A stretch of 64,000 nucleotides of DNA from Saprospiraceae bacterium. Its GTDB lineage: Bacteria; Bacteroidota; Bacteroidia; Chitinophagales; Saprospiraceae. Under the pieces are notes generated by a model. That model was not told where the DNA came from and searched no databases. It was given only the letters and a program-made list of their open reading frames with translations. A program made the position numbers and the translations under genes. The first letter of the stretch is position 1. Each line of letters begins with the position of its first letter. This document shows positions 38,674 to 47,226 of the stretch, in pieces. Location of the stretch: contig JALHOZ010000011.1 of assembly GCA_022842725.1 (NCBI GenBank), forward strand, positions 1 through 64,000. The letters are read 5' to 3'.

Positions 38674-39210
38674 TTATTTTATATATTTTGCGTCCTCCAG
38701 AATGTAGATCAAAAAATCAAAATCATCAGCATTAGTTTTGAATTTTCCGGAAAACCTGACTTTTGTATCCGTTTTGATCGGAGGGAGTTTTTCTTTGATA
38801 AGAATATCTACGATCGATTCGACACCGGCTTGTCCGCAGAAAAAACATTGGGCATATGGATAAGCAGATAAAATCACAATATTTTCATCACCTGTTTCCT
38901 CAACAGGAATGTAAAACCCTTCAATAATTACCTTTTTGCCATTTAGCCCTTTTACTTTATCATTAAACTGAGGAATGTCAGCTGAATCCAATAACTCGTG
39001 GGGTTGTCTGACAAATGTCACATCCAGTAAATCCTTCCAGTTGACCAATATGTGCTCACCTTCCCATTGATAGGCTGCACTGTCAAATGGAGTTTCGACA
39101 ATTTCAGGTTTTTGTCCTACCTTTGTTTCTGTGCTTGACTCTTCTACTGGCTTACAAGCATAAAAACCAAATAAACAGACAAAAACATATATTATATATT
39201 TTATATACAT
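38674..39210 (-). CDS. lipoprotein with CFFCG motif
   Basis: A 178-residue lipoprotein (Cys19 in GFYAC). After a linker, residues about 45-176 form a beta-rich domain with GKKVIIEGFYIPVEE, then PYAQCFFCGQAGVESIVDI (about 120-138) and a final FLIYILEDAKYI. The paired cysteines in CFFCG could bind metal or form a disulfide. I recall similar Bacteroidota hypotheticals but no established function. It overlaps the end of the FkbM gene by 10 bp and closes a tight three-gene operon. Confidence 0.75.
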   Translation of the reverse strand: MYIKYIIYVFVCLFGFYACKPVEESSTETKVGQKPEIVETPFDSAAYQWEGEHILVNWKDLLDVTFVRQPHELLDSADIPQFNDKVKGLNGKKVIIEGFYIPVEETGDENIVILSAYPYAQCFFCGQAGVESIVDILIKEKLPPIKTDTKVRFSGKFKTNADDFDFLIYILEDAKYIK

Positions 39211-40145
39211 GGTTCTGATATGTTTTCAGGATGCATACAAACAATATTATCTGATTCTATGTAACCATACAAATCATGAATGTGATTGGTCTTCTGTAAG
39301 TTTCCCGCAGCATCGATCAGATACAAATCATATCCTTTAGCCAGTAAAAACTGCACGGCCCTGACATGGACGCTGTTTTCTCTTTCGGCTTCTTCCGGAC
39401 ATATAAACTCGAGGATAATAACCGGTTTATGAGTTTGCAAAAGATTTTCTGCGCCGGATAAGACCATCCATTCAGCTCCTTCGACATCAATTTTGATAAA
39501 GTCGGGAAATATTTTTTTTGTTTGACAATAATAATCCAAACTCACGGAAGGAACAGAAACTTTATTCGCTTTGACATTCGTGGACCATTCTTCCTCCTCA
39601 TATTGTTGCCCGTTGATGCTGTTATATTCAGAATATAACATAGGATATTCAAAAAACACCACTTCACCTTCTTCGTTACTCACGGCAAGATGTTCTGATA
39701 CAACGTTATTATATAAGGATGTATTGATTTTATAATAACCATACATAGAAGGAGAAGCTTCAAATCCGACAATATTACCGGTTTTACCTACACATTTTTC
39801 AGCCAGCAAACTAAAATATCCTACATGAGCTCCGATATCAAAAAATGTATTTCCTTTTTGAAGATAGCGCAACAAAAAAGCAGCAAGCCTGATCTCTGAA
39901 TCGTGTGATTTTGCCCCCAACAAATATATATCCAATCCCGCCGGTAATCCGAGGACCATTTTATGACCCAAAAAAGTTGTTTTTTCGACTTTCCAAACCT
40001 TTCCGGACCAACGGTACAAAAATTTTGACCATGTCATCCCTTTCAGATACGTCAAAGGATCAGCCAAAAATCGGGACATCCTACTACCTGTAGCCAATTT
40101 TTGAATATGGGCTAACTTACTTAAATATAATTGTCTATCCTCCAT
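39201..40145 (-). CDS. FkbM family SAM-dependent methyltransferase
   Basis: A 314-residue methyltransferase. The SAM site is NTFFDIGAHVGYFSLLAEK (about 95-113), with NIVGFEASP as the acidic second motif. FIKIDVEGAEWMVLSG (about 216-231) and VIILEF are FkbM signatures. Family members O-methylate sugars, polysaccharides or natural products. There are no glycosyltransferases nearby to suggest the substrate. The start overlaps the PepSY-TM gene by 11 bp, so it is translationally coupled. Confidence 0.9.
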   Translation of the reverse strand: MEDRQLYLSKLAHIQKLATGSRMSRFLADPLTYLKGMTWSKFLYRWSGKVWKVEKTTFLGHKMVLGLPAGLDIYLLGAKSHDSEIRLAAFLLRYLQKGNTFFDIGAHVGYFSLLAEKCVGKTGNIVGFEASPSMYGYYKINTSLYNNVVSEHLAVSNEEGEVVFFEYPMLYSEYNSINGQQYEEEEWSTNVKANKVSVPSVSLDYYCQTKKIFPDFIKIDVEGAEWMVLSGAENLLQTHKPVIILEFICPEEAERENSVHVRAVQFLLAKGYDLYLIDAAGNLQKTNHIHDLYGYIESDNIVCMHPENISEPCI

Positions 40146-40692
40146 GTTCTTTGTTTTTTAATCTTCGAATCAATTTCGGATAATACCACATGCCCAATCC
40201 GGTGAGACTCAGCGTCATCAAACTGAATGATAAAATTGTGGTATAGGTCAACTTAAAAAATTGTCCTTTGGGCAATACCAAAAAATCAAGGATGGAACCA
40301 TCGTGAATTTTTTCAACAAGATCCGAATATCTTTTCCCTACAAATAATATATTGCCATTAGAACCGTCTACCTGAACTTCCAGAAAACTTCCCTCAAAGG
40401 TAACTTTTACCACACCTTGTGAATGTCTTACATCCATTCTGTCGATTGTTGCTTTTTCTGTCAACCCCGATTTTTTGGCTTCCGCGACCGCCAATACGGC
40501 TATGCTGTCCAAAGGGAGCCATACTCCAAAGGTTTCCGCACTTTTTGTTTCCGGTAATAAGGTCAGGGATTTTTTCCAACCCAACAACAAACCGGTAAAT
40601 GCCGCAAGAAACAAAGCCAAAACCATAAAAATGCCGACTTTATGATGCCATTTTCGCAAAAATCTGCTCCAAATCACGTACTTCTGAATCAT
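40135..40692 (-). CDS. PepSY-associated transmembrane protein
   Basis: A 185-residue membrane protein of the PepSY-TM type. WHHKVGIFMVLALFLAAFTG (about 15-34) is the first helix with its typical His pair, followed by a periplasmic PepSY-like region (40-130) with DGSNGNILFVGKRYSDL and EKIHDG, and a second helix around 146-168 (LSLTGLGMWYYPK). Relatives often act in iron or flavin reduction, or accompany siderophore uptake. It is half the length of multi-helix PepSY-TM reductases. First gene of an overlapping operon with FkbM and the CFFCG lipoprotein. Confidence 0.85.
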   Translation of the reverse strand: MIQKYVIWSRFLRKWHHKVGIFMVLALFLAAFTGLLLGWKKSLTLLPETKSAETFGVWLPLDSIAVLAVAEAKKSGLTEKATIDRMDVRHSQGVVKVTFEGSFLEVQVDGSNGNILFVGKRYSDLVEKIHDGSILDFLVLPKGQFFKLTYTTILSFSLMTLSLTGLGMWYYPKLIRRLKNKEHGG

Positions 40693-40738
40693 TCTACAGA
40701 ACGATTGTATAGGTGAAAAAATCCCGAAAAATCATATA

Positions 40739-41617
40739 TTATAATATGTTGGCCAATTGTTCTTTGATTTTTTCCAATTCGTCTTTCATATTGACGACCA
40801 ATAGCTGAATATCGGAATCCTGAGCTTTCGCACCGAGGGTATTGATTTCTCTGCCCATTTCCTGAGCAATAAAACCCAACTTTTTACCTTTCTGATCCTC
40901 TTTACTTTTTAGCTCATCTTTAAAGAAGGTACAATGTTGCGCGAGACGAACTTTTTCTTCCGTGATGTCCAGTTTTTCAATATAATATATGAGTTCCTGC
41001 TCAAAACGATTGTGGTCTACCTGTTGACTTACCAAAAATTCATCAAGTGCTTTTCTCAGTTTTTCACGTAGTCGCGGTACTCTAGACTCTTCGTGCGGAA
41101 CGACTTCTGCCAGATATTTTTCTATTCGGCCTACCCCTTCCATCATTTCATTTTCCAAAATTTTACCTTCTGTCAGCCGGAATTTTTTGAGATCTTCCAT
41201 AGCTGCAGATACAGCTTTTTGGGCTGCCGTCCATTCCTCTTCTCCTGCCAGTTCTTCAAAACCAACCATCACATTAGGAATAGACAAAACCGCCTGTATC
41301 ATATCACCTCCTTCAATACCCAATTCGCTTTTGAGCTGACTCAACTCTTCATAATATTTTTTGAACAACGTTTTGTTGAGCATGGAGGCAGAATTTGTAT
41401 CCACATCCTCTTCTATAGAAATGGTTAAATCAATTTTCCCACGCAACAATTCGTCGGTAAGCCACTTTCGCAACTCCATTTCTTTGTCCCGAAATATACC
41501 CGGAATCCTGCTCCGTGCTTCTGTGGTCCTTGCATTTAAGGTCCTGATTTCTGCACGAATGGTCTTTTGACCTATATATGCGATCCCTTGTCCATAGCCT
41601 GTCATTGAAACAATCAT
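40739..41617 (-). CDS. YicC/YloC family endoribonuclease
   Basis: A 292-residue cytoplasmic protein of the YicC family, described in other bacteria as an endoribonuclease. It starts with the signature MIVSMTGYGQG and carries EIRTLNARTTEARSRIPG, LRGKIDLTISIE and, at the end, FIAQEMGREINTLGAKAQD (about 250-268), the DUF1732-type C-terminal domain. An expected partner, gmk, is not adjacent here. A full-match -7 box lies 18 bp before the start, giving a very short leader. Confidence 0.95.
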   Translation of the reverse strand: MIVSMTGYGQGIAYIGQKTIRAEIRTLNARTTEARSRIPGIFRDKEMELRKWLTDELLRGKIDLTISIEEDVDTNSASMLNKTLFKKYYEELSQLKSELGIEGGDMIQAVLSIPNVMVGFEELAGEEEWTAAQKAVSAAMEDLKKFRLTEGKILENEMMEGVGRIEKYLAEVVPHEESRVPRLREKLRKALDEFLVSQQVDHNRFEQELIYYIEKLDITEEKVRLAQHCTFFKDELKSKEDQKGKKLGFIAQEMGREINTLGAKAQDSDIQLLVVNMKDELEKIKEQLANIL

Positions 41618-41634
41618 CTATCCGAATTTGAAGG

Positions 41635-41642
41635 CAAATATA
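41635..41642 (-). promoter_or_regulatory. -7 box for the yicC-type gene
   Basis: Minus strand reads TATATTTG, a full match to TAnnTTTG, 18 bp before the start codon. Confidence 0.6.
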
Positions 41643-41780
41643 ACAGAAAATACCGATTTACACTGATAATACAATAATTCACATGACTAAAATATTGGTA
41701 ATGAATCCTTTAAAACAAAAAAAAAGATACATTTTCTAAAAAAAAGCTTACAAATTACTTTCATAATTCAGATATTTTTA

Positions 41781-41788
41781 GAACTTTG
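41781..41788 (+). promoter_or_regulatory. putative -7 box for the HU-like gene
   Basis: GAACTTTG followed by C, 7 of 8 matches to TAnnTTTG, 58 bp before the start codon. Confidence 0.45.
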
Positions 41789-41845
41789 CGACTCTTTTCA
41801 AAAAAGAGGTCAACATTTATAAACCATATTTCCAAAAAATAGACA

Positions 41846-42160
41846 ATGCGAAAGGCAGATTTAGTTAATATTATTTCAGAAAAAACGGGTGTTCCAAAAG
41901 TTGATGTTCTGGTAACTTTAGAAATGTTTTTTAAGGAAGTTAAAGGAACATTGTCATCAGGAGAAAACGTTTACGTTCGTGGATTCGGTTCTTTTATCAT
42001 CAAAAAAAGAGCTAAAAAGATAGGAAGACACATCAAAAAGAATAAATCCATCGAAATTCCTGAACATTTTATACCTTCATTCAAACCTGCCAAAATTTTT
42101 GTCGACCAGGTCAAAGAAAATGTTGACAGTCTTCCTGAAGATGATGGTGATGATGATTAA
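41846..42160 (+). CDS. HU/IHF family DNA-binding protein
   Basis: A 104-residue nucleoid protein. MRKADLVNIISEKTGVPK is the first helix pair, and RGFGSFIIKKRAKKIGRH (about 50-67) is the beta-arm lead-in with the family GFGSF motif. The DNA-intercalating Pro arm tip region is altered (KKNKSIEIPEHFIPSFKP). The last residues are strongly acidic (PEDDGDDD), a tail absent from standard 90-residue HU. It is followed by the TPR gene 14 bp later and starts the run HU, TPR, basic peptide, rng. Confidence 0.92.
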   Translation: MRKADLVNIISEKTGVPKVDVLVTLEMFFKEVKGTLSSGENVYVRGFGSFIIKKRAKKIGRHIKKNKSIEIPEHFIPSFKPAKIFVDQVKENVDSLPEDDGDDD

Positions 42161-42174
42161 TTTATAAGAAAATC

Positions 42175-42954
42175 ATGCAAAAACAACAATATATAGCTAT
42201 TGGAATCGGTACTTTGGTATTGTTGTTATTATATTTTGGAATGGATACCGTTCCACCCAAACAAAAAGAGCTTGAAAAGTCAAGAGCTTTAAGTATTGAA
42301 ATGACAGGAAATCAAAATGTCATTGATTTGGCTTTTAAAAATCTGTCAAAAGAAAAACAATCGATCATAGATGCCTTGCAGTTGGATGTGGATAATGCTT
42401 CTACAGATTCACTCAAAATCGAAAGATTAAAAATTCTTGCTTCTTCCTGGTATGAAATGGGTTCTCCGGCTGTTTCAGCTATTTATGCTGAACAAATCGC
42501 AGAAAAAGAGAATACAGAACCTTCCTGGTCCATTGCGGGAACAACCTTTATGTTGTGTGCCCGAGATGAATCGGATCAAAAGACACGTGATTTTTGCTCA
42601 AAAAGAGCATTAAAATCTTTTGAAATGGCTATTTCTCTTGCTCCGGATAAGGTAGAGCCCAAAATCAATCAGGCGTTAGTGTTTGTGGACAATCCTGAAA
42701 AGGACAATCCCATGAAAGGCATTCTGATGTTGCGCGAATTACAACAAAAATATCCGCAAAACACTTCAGTACTCAATCAATTAGCCACTTTAGCAATCAA
42801 AACAAATCAGATTGATAAAGCCCTTGAAAGATTGGAAGAATCCTATAAAATTGATCCCTCCAACATGAATACAATTTGTCTTCTTGCCGAAGTTTATACG
42901 TTGGCAGGCAATGAACAAAAAGCAGCCATGTTTAGAGATATGTGTAAATCATAA
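42175..42954 (+). CDS. membrane-anchored TPR protein
   Basis: A 259-residue protein with one N-terminal membrane helix (6-24) and no cleavage site, then tetratricopeptide-like helices. Clear repeats are found around residues 131-165 (KSFEMAISLAPDKVEPKINQ) and 195-250 (NTSVLNQLATLAIKTNQ, then AEVYTLAGNEQKAAMF). It is likely a scaffold with its TPR domain on one side of the membrane. Its spacing to the HU-like gene (14 bp) and 26 bp to the next small gene supports one transcript. Confidence 0.8.
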   Translation: MQKQQYIAIGIGTLVLLLLYFGMDTVPPKQKELEKSRALSIEMTGNQNVIDLAFKNLSKEKQSIIDALQLDVDNASTDSLKIERLKILASSWYEMGSPAVSAIYAEQIAEKENTEPSWSIAGTTFMLCARDESDQKTRDFCSKRALKSFEMAISLAPDKVEPKINQALVFVDNPEKDNPMKGILMLRELQQKYPQNTSVLNQLATLAIKTNQIDKALERLEESYKIDPSNMNTICLLAEVYTLAGNEQKAAMFRDMCKS

Positions 42955-42980
42955 TATTTTTTCATTTTAAAATCTTAGAT

Positions 42981-43073
42981 ATGCCTTGCGGTAAAAAAAG
43001 AAAACGTCATAAGATTGCGACTCATAAGCGCAAAAAAAGACTGAGAAAAAACAGACATAAGAAGAAGAAATAA
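42981..43073 (+). CDS. 30-residue very basic protein, probable ribosome-associated peptide
   Basis: ATG at 42981, stop TAA at 43071-43073. The peptide starts MPCGKKRKRHKIATHKRKKR and ends in four lysines; about two thirds of its residues are Lys, Arg or His. I recognise this as a peptide recurrent in Bacteroidota genomes. The pattern KKRKR...HKRKKRLRKNRHKK resembles the AURKAIP1/COX24 (mS38, bS22-like) class of small ribosomal proteins; that link is an inference from composition and motif order. It lies between the TPR gene and rng, in a position consistent with a translation role. Confidence 0.75.
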   Translation: MPCGKKRKRHKIATHKRKKRLRKNRHKKKK

Positions 43074-43473
43074 ATATGTCGGGTTTCATGATATGTGTCA
43101 TACATGTTACTGAAAATAAACACTTTGCCGGAAAACAGCAGATTTTCAGGTTTTCAGTCAAAAAAGATCATTTTTTTTTGAAAAATTGATTTTTGATTGA
43201 ATTTTTAATCAAAAAAGTGTTGAAAATCATACTTTCAGAACTTACGTATGAACGTCATGAAACCCTTTCTTCAGTCTGGTTTTAATACCAAACAGTATTC
43301 AATGTCAGGGCCAAAGGAAAATGGAATGACCCAAAACCGAAAAATTCAAAAAGAACAAGTACCTCAACGGTAAAATTGTAAAAAGAGGTAGAAAAAAATA
43401 TATTATCATTCATTTCCACTTTTTCTGAATAACTTCCGGGCATTGATTTTTATCATAAATAAATTATCATGCA
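43074..43473. other. 400-bp gap before rng
   Basis: Contains an AT-rich 9-bp inverted repeat (TTTTTGATT 43190-43198 with AATCAAAAA 43207-43215), possibly a weak terminator after the small basic gene. A 42-codon open frame near 43248 has no recognisable family and is not called. No full-match -7 box for rng was found. Confidence 0.5.
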
Positions 43474-45024
43474 ATGGATAAAGAATTAATTATTAATTCC
43501 AGTCCATCGGTTGTGGAAATTGCGCTTTTGGAAAATAAAAAATTGGTTGAGATACACAGTCAAAAAACCAATAGCAGTTCTTCAGTCGGTGATGTGTTTT
43601 TGGGAAGCATTAAAAAAGTAATGCCAAGTCTCAATGCATGTTTTATGGATATTGGCCATAGAAAAGACGCTTTTTTACATTATACTGACCTCGGTCCCCA
43701 AATAAAATCTTTGATAAAATATTCTAAAGAGGTGACCAACGGCCAATACAGTAATCCTCTTTTAGAAAATTTTGTTTTAGAACCTGACAATCCAAAAAAC
43801 GGAAAAGTCGATCAGGTTTTTGCCAAAAATACGCAGGTTCTGGTGCAGATTCTCAAAGAACCCATTTCAACAAAAGGACCAAGATTAAGCTGCGAACTAA
43901 CCATTCCGGGACGTTTTGTTGTTATGACCCCTTTTATTGATATCGTCGCCGTTTCAAAAAAAATCAGCAGCGCAGATGAGAGAAAAAGGTTAAAACTCCT
44001 GGTTGAAAGTGTAAAACCTGTAAATTTTGGTATCATCGTAAGGACAGCAGCAGAAGGTAAAAAAGTCGCAGAAATACACAACGATATCCGCGAACTACAG
44101 GAAAAATGGACTTCGATCTACGAACAACTCAAAAAGACAAGGACTCCCGGTAAAGTGTTGAGTGAAATCGATAAATCATCGACGATGCTCAGAGATATCC
44201 TCAATGATAATTTTAACAGGATTATCGTTGATGATAAAGTGATGTATCAGGGTATGAAAGATTATCTTCAGGGAATCGCTCCGGACAAATTAAAAATATT
44301 ACAGTTCCATAAAGGACCAAGACCTGTTTTTGACCATTTTGATATCAACAGGCAAATCAAAGCTTCTTTTGGCAAAACGGCAACCATGTCCAGCGGTGCT
44401 TATATCGTGATAGAACATACGGAAGCTATGCACGTTATCGACGTAAACAGCGGACCGAAAATGCTCAGAAAAGATCAGGAAGAAGCCGCCATTGCAGTCA
44501 ATCTCGAAGCCGCCGAAGAAATCGCCAGACAACTTAGGCTCCGGGACATAGGCGGGCTCATCATCATTGATTTTATAGATATGAAATCCAATGAAAACAG
44601 GGCGAGTTTATTCAATAAAATGAAGGACTTCATGGCAAATGACAGGGCTCAGCATACCATTTTACCCATCAGTAAGTTTGGTCTGATGCAAATTACCCGA
44701 CAAAGGACGAGACCTGAAATTGCCATAGATATTCTTGAGGTTTGTCCTTCCTGTCAGGGAAGCGGCAAAAGTATGCCTTCTGTCATTGTTTTGGAAAATA
44801 TCGAAAGAGACCTTTCCTTCATACTGGAGTCCAGACAAAAAATAAAACTCGTTTTGTATGCCAATCCTTTTGTCTACTCTTATATCAAAAATGGCCTTCC
44901 GAGCCTGCAAATGAAATGGTGGCTGAAACATAAAAAATGGGTCAAAGTCATCAAAGACGACAGCCTTCATTTTTTTGAATACAAGTTTTTTGACGAAAGA
45001 AATGATGAAATCCGATTGGATTAA
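43474..45024 (+). CDS. rng: ribonuclease G (Rne/Rng family)
   Basis: A 516-residue endoribonuclease that processes rRNA and decays mRNA. The N-terminal S1-like region (about 35-110) starts SSVGDVFLGSIKKVMPSLNA. Catalytic metal ligands sit in MHVIDVNSG (about 322-330) and GGLIIIDFIDM (about 361-371), where Asp residues bind magnesium. The zinc-link motif is CPSCQGSGKS (about 424-433), which dimerises the protein. The C-terminal disordered scaffold of RNase E is absent, so RNase G is the better name. It ends before a strong bidirectional terminator facing dnaG. Confidence 0.95.
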   Translation: MDKELIINSSPSVVEIALLENKKLVEIHSQKTNSSSSVGDVFLGSIKKVMPSLNACFMDIGHRKDAFLHYTDLGPQIKSLIKYSKEVTNGQYSNPLLENFVLEPDNPKNGKVDQVFAKNTQVLVQILKEPISTKGPRLSCELTIPGRFVVMTPFIDIVAVSKKISSADERKRLKLLVESVKPVNFGIIVRTAAEGKKVAEIHNDIRELQEKWTSIYEQLKKTRTPGKVLSEIDKSSTMLRDILNDNFNRIIVDDKVMYQGMKDYLQGIAPDKLKILQFHKGPRPVFDHFDINRQIKASFGKTATMSSGAYIVIEHTEAMHVIDVNSGPKMLRKDQEEAAIAVNLEAAEEIARQLRLRDIGGLIIIDFIDMKSNENRASLFNKMKDFMANDRAQHTILPISKFGLMQITRQRTRPEIAIDILEVCPSCQGSGKSMPSVIVLENIERDLSFILESRQKIKLVLYANPFVYSYIKNGLPSLQMKWWLKHKKWVKVIKDDSLHFFEYKFFDERNDEIRLD

Positions 45025-45079
45025 TCTCATCTGTAAGAAAAAATAACGATTATATCAATCCCAATAAAAGGGATATTGG

Positions 45080-45129
45080 AAAAACAAAATCAGCAATTCA
45101 CCCATGGGTGAATTGCTGATTTTGTTTTT
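45080..45129. terminator. perfect 50-bp palindrome, bidirectional terminator between rng and dnaG
   Basis: Two 25-nt arms are perfect inverse complements around CCCATGGG, flanked by A-rich and T-rich ends (AAAAAC / GTTTTT) in both directions. It lies 55 bp after the rng stop and about 150 bp after the dnaG stop on the other strand. Confidence 0.9.
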
Positions 45130-45276
45130 ATATCAGTTCGGTTGGGTGTTTACATTGTCGAAATATAGAAACATTTCGTTTATTTTGGATATTGAATGTC
45201 CATTTTTCAGACGGGAAAAAACTTTTGATCTGAATGGGTAATACTTTCTCAAAAGCACTTATTTTCACGTTCCGTT

Positions 45277-47223
45277 TTATAATATAACGGTACCCAAATA
45301 TGCCGCCATTTCGTTTCTTTCTTTTTTTAAGGCTTGTAATACTTTGATTTGAAGCATATATTCATCAGCGTCATGGTTTTCAGGATGCATGGTCATCAGT
45401 TCTTTTTCGATAGCCGCTATACTTCTGTTGGCTTTTTTTAGCTTCAACCTCAAAATAGCATTCTGACTTTCGCGAAGGTAATTTTCATCAGGCATTTTTT
45501 GGGTTTGCAACAACATTCCTTTTTTCTCCCAATTGGCATATTCGTACGGATAACTTAAAGCATCGACCGCAAACTTCCTTACAAATTCATCTTCATGGCC
45601 AATAAACACCTGATGATGGAAGGTTTCATTTTTTTCAATTATGTCCTGAGTCAAAGAAAAAATTTGTTGGCACACTACGTCTTCCAAAAACGGAATTACA
45701 TCTTCCATCTCTTCGATTATATGATTGGCCATATGAATCTGATTGGCCTCATCAAACCATTCATGACCAAACCTGACCAATATCTGTGCGACGGCCCTTT
45801 CCTGAACTTCATCCGTTGTGAGCGGGACGTAATCATCCTGACGTGGTGCTTTTTTTTCTGTGATCCAATCTCCTTCATCCTGACCCTCAAAAGCGGGTCT
45901 GCCCGTACCATCCATATTTTTTTTCCGGATGGCTTCTTTGATATATTTGTTCGTTTCCCTTACCAACAGTGATTCGTCCATATCCAGCATGATGCTGCAT
46001 TGACGAATGTACAATGAACGTTTGATCGCGTCACTGATTTTGGAAATAGATTCTACTATGTTTTTTAAAGCTCCTGCTTTTTTTATCGGATCTTTACCGC
46101 TGTCTTCCAGTAATACCCTGGTTTTGAAAAACACAAAATCCTCTTCATTTTCTTTGAGAAAAGCCGTAAATTTTTCCGTTCCCATTTTAGAAAGAAAAGA
46201 ATCAGGGTCATCATTGTCCGGCAAAAGAACGAGTTTGACATTCATATCGGCTTCCAGGACCATGTCCAAACCTCTGAGTGATGCTTTTACACCGGCAGCG
46301 TCCCCGTCAAAGATGATTTTAATATTGGACGTATACCTTTTGATCAGTTTGATTTGTTCGGTCGTCAGTGAAGTTCCCGATGCAGCCACCACATGTTGAA
46401 TCTCTCCCTGGTGTAATGAAATGACGTCCGTATAACCTTCGACCAATATACATTCATCATGTTTCCGAATGGCTTCTTTGGCAAAATAGAGCCCGTATAG
46501 AACATTTCTTTTATTGTATATCTCAGATTCCGGAGAATTGATGTATTTGGGGATTTTTTTGTCACTTGATAAGGTACGTCCTCCAAATCCAAGGATTTTC
46601 CCTGATATGCCATGAATCGGAAACATCACCCTTGCTTTGAAAAAATCATGGCCTGACGAAGATATCAAACCCAACGATTTGCACAATTCGGTATTCAGTT
46701 GTTTTTTATGGGCATGTTCTGTAAAGTCATCTCTTTCATCTAGTGCATAACCCAGCTCAAATTTATTAATAATAAAATCCCTGAATCCTCTTTCTTTAAA
46801 ATAAGCCAGTCCGATGTTTTTTCCTTCCTGTCTTTCCCATAAGTTTTTACTGAAGTGATCTTTTCCTATGGTATTAATGATATACAAAGAATCGACGACG
46901 GTCCTGAGCTCCTTTTCTTTATCGGTCAGCTGCGTTTCTTCCAGTGTAATATTGTATCGTTGCGCCAGATATCTGATGGCTTCAATATAATTGAAGGATT
47001 CGTGTTCCATGACAAATCCGACCGGATCTCCTCCTTTGGAGCAACCAAAACATTTATAGATATTTTTTGCCGGTGAAACCGTAAATGAAGGTGTTTTTTC
47101 GTCATGAAACGGACACAATCCAATGAGATTGACACCCCGTCTACGCAGATTGACATAATCTCCTACTACCTCTTCAATTTTGGCAGCAGACAAAACCTCT
47201 TCTATACTTTTTCGGGTTACCAT
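45277..47223 (-). CDS. dnaG: DNA primase DnaG
   Basis: A 648-residue primase that makes RNA primers at the replication fork. The zinc-ribbon is CPFHDEKTPSF with CFGCSKGG (about 37-64). The TOPRIM catalytic region is around residues 255-310, with ILVEGYTDVIS and IIFDGDAAGVKASLRGLD. The N-terminal RNA polymerase-like fold lies between them. The C-terminal helicase-interaction region (about 450-648) is less conserved, as usual. It is the third gene of aroC-dapB-dnaG, 3 bp after dapB. Confidence 0.96.
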   Translation of the reverse strand: MVTRKSIEEVLSAAKIEEVVGDYVNLRRRGVNLIGLCPFHDEKTPSFTVSPAKNIYKCFGCSKGGDPVGFVMEHESFNYIEAIRYLAQRYNITLEETQLTDKEKELRTVVDSLYIINTIGKDHFSKNLWERQEGKNIGLAYFKERGFRDFIINKFELGYALDERDDFTEHAHKKQLNTELCKSLGLISSSGHDFFKARVMFPIHGISGKILGFGGRTLSSDKKIPKYINSPESEIYNKRNVLYGLYFAKEAIRKHDECILVEGYTDVISLHQGEIQHVVAASGTSLTTEQIKLIKRYTSNIKIIFDGDAAGVKASLRGLDMVLEADMNVKLVLLPDNDDPDSFLSKMGTEKFTAFLKENEEDFVFFKTRVLLEDSGKDPIKKAGALKNIVESISKISDAIKRSLYIRQCSIMLDMDESLLVRETNKYIKEAIRKKNMDGTGRPAFEGQDEGDWITEKKAPRQDDYVPLTTDEVQERAVAQILVRFGHEWFDEANQIHMANHIIEEMEDVIPFLEDVVCQQIFSLTQDIIEKNETFHHQVFIGHEDEFVRKFAVDALSYPYEYANWEKKGMLLQTQKMPDENYLRESQNAILRLKLKKANRSIAAIEKELMTMHPENHDADEYMLQIKVLQALKKERNEMAAYLGTVIL

Positions 47224-47226
47224 GGG

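Noticed and set aside
43248-43376. 42-codon open frame before rng
   Set aside because: No family, no promoter or conserved context; short frames are expected by chance.
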